DNA of 64,000 nucleotides from Cryptomeria japonica. Taxonomy: Eukaryota; Streptophyta; Pinopsida; Cupressales; Cupressaceae. Each line of letters opens with the position of its first letter. The stretch's first letter is position 1. The position numbers and the translations under genes are program-made. Below, one piece after another: positions 57,018 through 64,000 of this stretch. The stretch spans positions 663,474,938 through 663,538,937 of the forward strand of contig NC_081414.1 in NCBI RefSeq assembly GCF_030272615.1. Direction: 5' to 3'. The notes beneath the pieces were generated by a model that saw only the letters and a program-made list of their open reading frames with translations, had not been told where the DNA came from and ran no database searches.

Positions 57018-58460
57018 CTATTTTTGAGCTCTGTTCCGAGTCCAGAGGTTCATATCCAAAATTGCACATTTTTGGGCTTCTTGAATTTCAAAACTTGGCA
57101 TGGCTAGGGAAGAATCAACCCTTTCTTCTTGGGGGTCAGGGATCTCTCCTTCCTTAGGTTGGTAATCTTTTGTTTCTAGTTCCTTGCCTTCATAAGTGTT
57201 AGCAACCACTTCAACTATCTCATTTGAAATATCATTTTGATCTTTCATTTCCTTTTTTTGAGTTCTACCCAAGGGGCTGACTTTGGTTGGTTCATTTCTC
57301 ACTACTTCCTAGGTTGAGGGACTAGAGATAGAATTTGTGATGACTTCCTTCTTTTCCCCAAAAGGATTAAAGCGATTAGAATTTTCTTCCTTGTTCTCTG
57401 GATTTTTAACTTGCCACACCATTTTCTTTGGCAACTTTTAATTTTCAATCTGGGGTTTAGTCTGCTTAGGTTCCACCTTTGGCTTGATTGGGAAAGATTT
57501 TGCCCATTGACCTACTTTTTTATAGTGGAAGCATGCCAAAGGGATAGATTCATATTCAATGTGTTGTTTCCAAGTTCCTAGCGTTGAAACTAGATCTATC
57601 TATTCTGGCATATCTACTTCAGGGGCTACTCCTACACAAAACCTTGCATGAGTTAGTCTTCTTTTTGAAGTAGTGACTAGGTCTATTGAGAGCAACTCGC
57701 CAAAGGAGCTTGCTATTCCAGAGAAAATACTTTCTGCCCAATATTCAAGAGGCAATCCTGGTAGCTTTATCCAAACTGGGACTTGTGCCAGGAGAGAATC
57801 ATTCATGTTTAGGTTCGGATGCCATTTTCTAAGGACCAGAGCTATCTTTCCTATCATCCAGGAGCTCCCGCACAGAATCTTAACCTTGTCTTCTTCGCAT
57901 GAAAAAGAAAAAGATAGAAGGCCTTTAGGTAAAGCCAATACTTCAACATTTCCCTTGAGAATCCATTTTCATTTGACAAAAGCCCTTACAACTTCAATAT
58001 TAGGACCCGAACCCATAAATTTCCCTACTAAGGAGTTCGACATACTATTGATATTATGGTCCAGAACCTAGTCAGGGATAGAGATAGCGAACTTATCGTC
58101 AGAAGGGTCAAAAATATTCTTAACAGGAGGTAGGGAGGATTTACCTATAGGTCTAGTTCCAAAAAGGGATGACCATTTCTTTTTTTCCCTTCCGCTGTCA
58201 ACAGAGTAATAACATAGAATGGGCCCCCCATTGGACCCTTCTCCCAGAAGCCCAGATGAACCCATTGTCTCGTCTGGCAGAGTACCATCAGACTGTAAGT
58301 TAACAACAACCTCCGGGATGTCCAGAGGCTTATCCTTATCACCTATGGGATCAGCAGCTTTGATCTGGCTGCTCCCACCATTGGAACCAGGGTTCCCGCC
58401 TAGTTGAGAATTTGAAATTTGAGTTTGCCCATTACCGCCAACTTCTCCCGCTTCTGCCAT
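57018..58460 (-). pseudogene. LINE ORF1: DUF4283 RNA-binding protein with broken zinc knuckle
   Basis: The frame starts MAEAGEVGGNGQTQISN and has a disordered Gly/Ser-rich N terminus. The DUF4283-like domain follows (LLSFSFSCEEDKVKILCGSS, MIGKIALVLRKWHPNLN, VPVWIKLPGLPLEYWAE, SIDLVTTSKRRLTHARFCV). The zinc knuckle at about 57530 reads CFHYKKVGQWAKSF; three of the four C-C-H-C ligands are lost. A charged tail ends at 57018. Five internal stops are seen. This type of ORF1 product binds the LINE RNA. Confidence 0.83.
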
Positions 58461-58525
58461 TTCTCAGTATGATCCCCTTGTGATTATGTGGTCACCAATG
58501 GCAATGCAATTATATTCATATTGTT

Positions 58526-58966
58526 AATTACATATGCAAATATTCATTTAAATTTATAAAAGGGTAGCCACCAAATACAATGAATACACAATAATGAACT
58601 TAATACAAGGAGTTTTGTAGGGTTAATTCATTTTAGAAATTTTATCAAATCATATTCCATGATTGCAATGTTTTATATCATATATTTTTGTTGTTTATAT
58701 TCATATTGTTGATTACATATGCAAATATTCATTTAAATTTATAAAAGGACAACCACAAAATACAACGAATACAAAATATTGAACTCATTACACATTTATT
58801 GGATCGAATATCGATATTTATATATATAAAAAATGCATGTCTGCCAAGTCAATACAAGTATTATAAAAATGTGGCATATGCCATGTCCAAATCGATATAC
58901 AATAAAAATGTAGAATATATCTACATGTATTGGTCATTCTATGACCAAAACTAACACTATATGATC
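58526..58966. repeat. Two-copy tandem duplication next to the LINE
   Basis: CATATGCAAATATTCATTTAAATTTATAAAAGG followed by ACCAC.AAATACAA.GAATAC occurs at 58530-58620 and 58710-58790. The rest up to the stop codon of the next gene is AT-rich and empty. Confidence 0.75.
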
Positions 58967-61547
58967 CTAAACTTGTGGTGGATCATCAAAATTAAGCCTC
59001 TTCGGTGCAGTACGCGGCTCTGTAGATGGCTACAAAACCACAATTCAAAAGCCAAGTTAGAATTCTTTTGTAGAAAATAGTTCACAATTAACAACATAAC
59101 TATGCATTTAACTTTAATTCCTTTGCAATTGAAATGTAGTTTACCTCATCGGCTGATCGAGGAGCTAATGTCTTCGCTCTCCTCTCCTTGTCACTCTTAG
59201 GAGTTTTCTTGAAGACATACTTAAATGGATCCACGTTATGGTCATACTACGAAGGAGTCTATTGTAGATTAAATGTACAATTAATACAATGTACTAACAT
59301 AAATATATCAAAAACACTTAAAAGCTAGATAATATAGAGAACAATGACGTACCTGTGCCTGAGATGCTTCTCCAATGGACTGAGGATGGCTCACCATTGA
59401 TGTAGAAACTGTTGCTATTACCTATACAAAAAATGTACAAATATTAAATGCAAAAAATATAATGATAAGTATCGAAGGTTAAAAACAATTAATTTTACAT
59501 ATAAAACAAAAGTGTATCGGATCCTGAGATGCTTCTCCAGTGCAAGGAGGAGGGTTTTCCATTGACGAAATAGTTATGGATATTTCCTATATGAAAAAAT
59601 TATAAGATTATAATATATCACAAGTTCATATGTACGTGTGCATATAATCATGAAATCAAGAAAATAAAGTAGAGATACATACCTCTGCCCTCTCTTGATC
59701 CACGAGCGAATTAGGTGCAATCAACATATCCACAAAGCTCAATGGCCACTATACATGTAAAATAAACAAAAAACACTAATCAATCTACAAACCCCAACTA
59801 ATAATTGATTTTAACATTTTCAAACAATTGTACAACTAAAAATGTGTTCAATTACCTTCTTCACATGTTTTGGCATCTTCGAGAAATTCTTTTTCTTAGG
59901 ACGAGACCTAGACACGGAGGGGGTACCCTAAAAACACAAAATTAACATGAGATATTAGTACAGATAATAAATTAAACATAATTTTAAAAATCTAAAATGA
60001 AATGACTTTCATATTCCATCAAAACAATACATAGAAAGAGTTGTACAAAATATGATATCGTATAGCCTTGTAGGCCAAAATTGATCACTGAGAGCGTGAT
60101 GTCATCAATCTAGGACATTTCGTCCCCTATCAACACCTACAAACCAGAAATTGGACCAAGCATTAAATATAGTCAGTATATCTTGTATTTTTTTGAATTC
60201 AAAGTGTACTATTCTATTTTAATATGTTACAAAATTTATACCTCAGGCATCAAAGTTGCAGCTATAGTAACTGGGGGAGGTGCATGGGATACCATTGCTG
60301 CATCTTGAAATGCATATTATTTGTCTTAAATTAAATCGATGTATAAATGAAAATTCATTTATGTAATTACAAATTTAAAGTGACTAATAAATAAAATGTT
60401 ATGAATTCAAATCAACATACCCGTGTTTGTGGCTCATGGGCAAACACCATGTCCATCAACTCATCTGTCAATGCGACATCCTCAACCGTGTGAGCCTAAC
60501 ATCTACAACCACAAATCGTGCACAAATGATATGAGTATCCATCTGCACTAGCTGCATCAACTTCCCCGAGCAACTAACACACATATGCTCAATGGGCTCT
60601 CTGTTTCCCTCTAAAGGCTCATCATCGAATACAATAGGGTGTTCTAATGATGTCCCATGCTGGATGATGGCACTAGTCAATGTTGTGGCCGCCTGAAGGG
60701 TCTGTAGCTCCATCGACTCTTTCGGCTCTAATGGGATAGCCTGATGCACCTTGGGTTTGGGTGATAGGGGGCGGTGACTCTCCGTGGCTAATCGCCTATG
60801 GGCTCCAGGTCTATCTTGGGCAAAGCCACCACCTCTACCATGAAACTCTCTCATGTCAAAATAGTTTGGTCGCACATTGAGCACAAACTCACAATATATT
60901 TTTCTCAAAAAATATAATGGCACCTCATAATTATTACAAGGTGGATCATCACAGACCATCCACCACCTCTGCCAAAAAAGATTCTTCATCTGCGCATTGG
61001 TACACTAATGTATGGGAAACCTCTTTGCATTAAGAGTTAATGACTGACTAGTTTTGGGATCAATAAAAAGGGCACATATTTGTTGTTTAGAATTTTTTTT
61101 TTTTTTTACTCCATTGTATGATAGCCCATTGGCATAGAATTGACGACACCTATCCCTAAAGCTTCCCCATTTGGTAATTTCTATGGAAATAGCTATGGCA
61201 CCACTAGATAATGTTTCTAGGCTAGTGGTGAGGGATTGATGATGGTCAAGTTCAGAAGTTTTCAATTTTACAATCAGTTTATTGATTTTAGACGTATTTT
61301 GTCCTAACTGATTAATTAGTTCTTCACATGTTTCGGCTGTGTGGTCAAAAGGAGGAATTGGGGATTGTTCTTGTGTGTTTTTAGGAGGTGCATTTGGTTG
61401 TTCGTGTTCTAGATTAGAAGAATCTGGTTTTTGAAATAAAAAATGAAAAAAATTAATCAAAATTAATGAAATTAAATTCAAAATGTAAAACAAATTGCAT
61501 AAACCAGAAAGAAAGACAAAAATAAACAAAAACTAACCTTGATCCAT
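58967..61547 (-). pseudogene. Second gene of the large element: multi-exon, unknown function
   Basis: A chain of exons with GT/AG borders can be followed on the minus strand: 61547-61538 (ATGGATCAAG, donor GTTAGT), 61423-60579, 60495-about 60417, 60303-60242, 60136-60047, 59927-59856, 59748-59683, 59586-59518, 59421-59353, 59258-59145 and 59029-58967 (stop TAG). Lengths and phases join into one frame of about 510 codons. The N terminus has a coiled-coil-like stretch (LINQLGQNTSKINKLIVKL). The middle is hydrophobic/aromatic (MKNLFWQRWWMVCDD, FLRKIYCEFVLNVRPN). The C terminus is basic and proline-rich (RSRPKKKNFSKMPKHVKK, FKKTPKSDKERRAK), suggesting nuclear location. Three in-frame stops, all TAG, lie in exons 2, 5 and 10. 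The donor of exon 8 reads AT instead of GT. No family recognised. It converges on the transposase gene and may be a transposon accessory protein. Confidence 0.62.
59353..59586 (-). repeat. Tandem duplication of a 69-bp exon
   Basis: Exons 59586-59518 and 59421-59353 are both exactly 69 bp and encode 23 residues each with the shared pattern I..T.SSM..PP...GEASQ. The flanking introns also share the start of their sequence. The first copy ends GATCCG-AT where the second has GCACAG-GT. Confidence 0.75.
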
Positions 61548-61669
61548 AGCCTGGAGGACAAATCTAGCACCCCATTCGCGGTTTAGGTGAGAAAATGGGG
61601 AAAAAATGAAGTTAAAAATGCGATTCATGGGTAAATGAGACCCAGTTTTTTTTAAAAAACTTTTTTTAC

Positions 61670-61880
61670 CAAGCACCGCGTACGCAGTTTTATTTGGATT
61701 ATTAGCGTGTACGCGCTCATTTTCCTATGAGAAGCACGTATGTGCTCATTTTCCTAGGTGTAGCATGTACGCACTCATTTTCCTAAAAGAAGCACGTATG
61801 CACTACCTTTTCTGGGCTTGGGAAGAACAAACCTAAGCGCGTACGTGCGAATTTAAAATTTTAAAACCGCGTACACACTG
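61670..61880. repeat. Right subterminal array of about 29-bp units
   Basis: Four regular units of 29-30 bp, each a near-palindrome such as AGCACGTATGTGCT followed by CATTTTCCTA, are flanked by two further cores (GCGCGTACGTGCG and CCGCGTACACACTGC). It lies within 280 bp of the right end of the element and mirrors the array at 42380-42520. Confidence 0.8.
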
Positions 61881-61896
61881 CTTGTTTTTCCAAGTT

Positions 61897-61946
61897 TTTT
61901 TTGGGTGGTGTCCACTTTTCTGACCACCACCTTTGTGCACACGCCC
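61897..61946. repeat. Right terminal inverted repeat of the large element
   Basis: On the minus strand it reads GGGCGTGTGCACAAAG, then GTGGTGGTCAGAAAAGTGG, matching the left end at 25 of 30 terminal positions. Confidence 0.85.
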
Positions 61947-62807
61947 AAGTATGCTCATTCCCACAATGGGGAGGTCTTCTACAACTGCACCTTGCTTATA
62001 TAACCAGTAGACTTACATACCGGTTACCACTATTGATGACACCGTGTCATCATTCTTCTCAAGGCTCTATCTTCTTTCAATCAGGTCAGATTCCTCTATT
62101 TGCATCTACTTAGCCTTTCCTTTTCTCTGATTAGCTTTGACCATATCACAACCGGTTTGTCAAGATGACAAAGACTTCATACTTCCTCTATACTGGCATC
62201 ATACCTTCTCTTCTAGTCTGATGCATAACTCTAATCACATGCACTTAGGGCATTCCTTCAATTCACCAATAGATTCGGTGTAATCCTTCAAGTGTTTGCC
62301 TTTACCTCTTCACTCTTATCTCTCCAAATTGTGATGCACTCAATGCATAATAGGAGATAAGCTCCACTTGCTAGATGAGGTAACACCTTGTCTTTTGCAT
62401 CCTGCAATGCTCTTCATGTGGTCTGATGTGAGCATATTTACTGTTAGTCATTGCTTTGCTTGATGACTGCTTCTTCACCTAGTGGGAGTCCTGCTATTCT
62501 GCAACCTTACAGCGTACTGGTTCATTCTTCTCTTTCAGTGTTGAAGGGATTCAGATAATATTCTGCCTCTTCATCACAAGCAACTGCTCAAAACATTCTC
62601 CATCTCATCACACAAGTCAGGCTCTAACTTGTGTACTGATGACCTCTGTGATTGTCTTCTTTACCTTTACCAGTGTTCAGCAACACAAGGTGATATCCAA
62701 GCTATCACATAATACACTCCTTCATATCAGTGTTGCACATACATCTCATCTACCAGTGGTTATCCCATACCGATTGACATCAATGACAACACAATGCCAA
62801 CCCTAAT

Positions 62808-63200
62808 AAATGTGCTTGATGACATTATTTTAATGTGATGTTATTTATGATGCTATTTAATGCTATTGATGACATTTTTAATATAATGTTAATTATGCGA
62901 TGATATTTTTTATTAAAAGAGAGAAATAGTATTGCATCAGTAACCAACCACCAACCGTAGGACAACTAGGAGTAGTAAACCGGTTCTAATAAAAATGATA
63001 AATTTTTTTCATGCCCCTGAAACAATTTCTACGTATACTAGTATCATTCCTATTACTAATAACCAAAGTATCATAGTAGCAGTTACCATAAACCAAATTA
63101 ATAATTCTATTACGAGCACTATCCTTACCAGCCTTTAATAAACTAGTCTTAGCATACTTAATAAACATTAAGTTTTTCAAAGTAGGCACGTAGGCCTCAA
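62808..63200. other. Spacer and possible LINE 3' end
   Basis: After the TSD of the GAG-only Copia there is an AT-rich stretch with the repeated phrase GATGACATT(A/T)TTAATGTGATGTTA (62818-62890). A minus-strand frame at 62986-63189 (VPTLKNLMFIKYAKTSL...) may be the 3' part of the element to the right, but no tail motif was identified. Confidence 0.35.
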
Positions 63201-63303
63201 AATGCCACTAGTTGTAAAACATGACAAAAAGGGAAAAATAGAGGAAGCAAACAAACCATTACTCCTTGATCAGGTTCCAGTCCTGCTCAAGTTTTCCTAC
63301 ATT

Positions 63304-64000
63304 CTACATCCAAGTCTCATGTTGATCTTCTTCCTCCTCAATCATCTCCCATTCACTGTTCTTGGCCTTTTTCTTCCCGATTTTCTTCAGTTGACCTCGA
63401 CCATAAACCATGCCCAGAACAACATTCTTCATTACCCCATCTGTGATAGTGCAAAGGGCATTGAAAGCATCGCACAAATGTTTCACATTCCTGTCCTGTT
63501 CCTCATAGTTTTTCTCCAGCATGGCTACTTTTTCCTTCATTTCATTCAATTTCTCCTCCAAGTTGTTGTTAGTCTCCTAGACCGTCCCCATAGGTGAACA
63601 CAATGCCATTTACTCATCCTCAAAGGTGTCAGGGCTATTGAGGTTTATGAAAGGAGACTCATGCTTACTTTCTGACTTGCTGTTCTCTTCTTCTTCCAGG
63701 TCCTCATTTGGGCTTTCAATTAGCTTTTGTTCCTCCACCTGGGCATCTTTGTCCTCATAATTTTCCTTTGAGTCTTCCTCCTCATCCAGATCATAAATTT
63801 TATTAAGTCTAGTAAGAGTCATGTTCTCTTCACTCTTGATTGGATTTTTCCTCTCTTTAGGTCTTAGTCTAGAAGACCATCTTTTCCCCAAGCTACTCTC
63901 AATTTTTTCCCACTCCATTACCTTTTCCCCTTCATCTTTAGGATTTTGTATCTCTAGGTCGATTGTAAAGCTCTTTCTCATCGACTCACTACCAGACCTC
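63304..64000 (-). pseudogene. Partial acidic coiled-coil reading frame, unknown function
   Basis: From the window edge leftwards: MRKSFTIDLEIQNPKDEGEK, KRWSSRLRPKERKNP, an acidic stretch (DLDEEEDSKENYEDKDAQ, EDLEEEENSKSESKHE) to a stop at 63610. Then, in the same style, LEEKLNEMKEKVAMLEKNY, a coiled-coil, to 63304. The layout (basic, acidic, coiled-coil) resembles the third frame of the LINE at 50619-52328, though I see no clear residue-level similarity. It may be a related retroelement protein. The 5' part is beyond the window. Confidence 0.4.

Larger units (their letters stand above)
50449..58510 (-). mobile_element. Full-length LINE (8.06 kb) with 15-bp TSD
   Basis: TATATTCATATTGTT is at 50434-50448 and 58511-58525. 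Reading on the minus strand: a short 5' leader (about 50 bp), ORF1 (58460-57018), ORF2 with endonuclease, reverse transcriptase and RNase H (56701-52560), a third reading frame (52328-50619) and a 3' end with the motif GGTTTCGGGTCCTGAAAACC followed by TATTTTTTAATTAATTAA. The order and the DUF4283-type ORF1 are typical of plant L1-clade LINEs; the third frame is not. All frames contain stops, so the copy is dead, but it is full length. It is the youngest of the three nested insertions at this locus. Confidence 0.88.

Overview
This window is nuclear DNA of a seed plant, most likely a conifer or other gymnosperm. That is an inference from the density of old, heavily mutated, deeply nested retroelements, the long AT-rich spacers and the lack of compact genes. 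There is no prokaryotic, organellar or rRNA signature. Only one gene looks intact: an intronless secreted leucine-rich-repeat protein (30326-31930, minus). Nearly everything else is transposable elements, and many of their borders can be fixed to the base from target site duplications (TSDs), primer binding sites, polypurine tracts and paired empty sites.

Layout. 1-3464: the 3' part of an LTR element with an antisense plant-mobile-domain fragment, ending in an LTR (1985-3464). This element interrupts Copia element 1, whose remaining pol runs 3465-6376 and whose 3' LTR (6772-7192 and 12279-13214) is split by a GAG-only Gypsy element (7193-12273, TSD GTTAG). 13704-20330: Copia element 2 (minus), interrupted by a 1187-bp terminal-inverted-repeat element (14258-15444, TSD TACA). 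20331-28600: two Gypsy gag/protease remnants, each broken by a 5'-truncated LINE with clear TSDs. 28640-34873: the LRR gene in otherwise empty AT-rich DNA. 34879-62802: a GAG-only Copia element (minus, TSD CTAAT). Its right LTR holds a 20436-bp DNA-transposon-like insertion (41511-61946, TSD AAGT, inverted ends), which in turn holds a full-length LINE (50449-58510). 62808-64000: a partial charged reading frame running off the edge.

The most notable object is the 41511-61946 element. Without the nested LINE it is about 12.4 kb. It carries 30-bp inverted ends starting GGG and a 4-bp TSD confirmed by the empty site in the partner LTR. It has subterminal arrays of about 29-bp units at both ends and a decayed transposase-like gene with candidate acidic residues (45239-48181, plus). 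It also has a second, multi-exon gene of unknown function (58967-61547, minus). The 1187-bp element in Copia 2 has the same kind of ends and also a 4-bp TSD, so it is a candidate non-autonomous relative. I cannot assign the pair to a superfamily from sequence alone.
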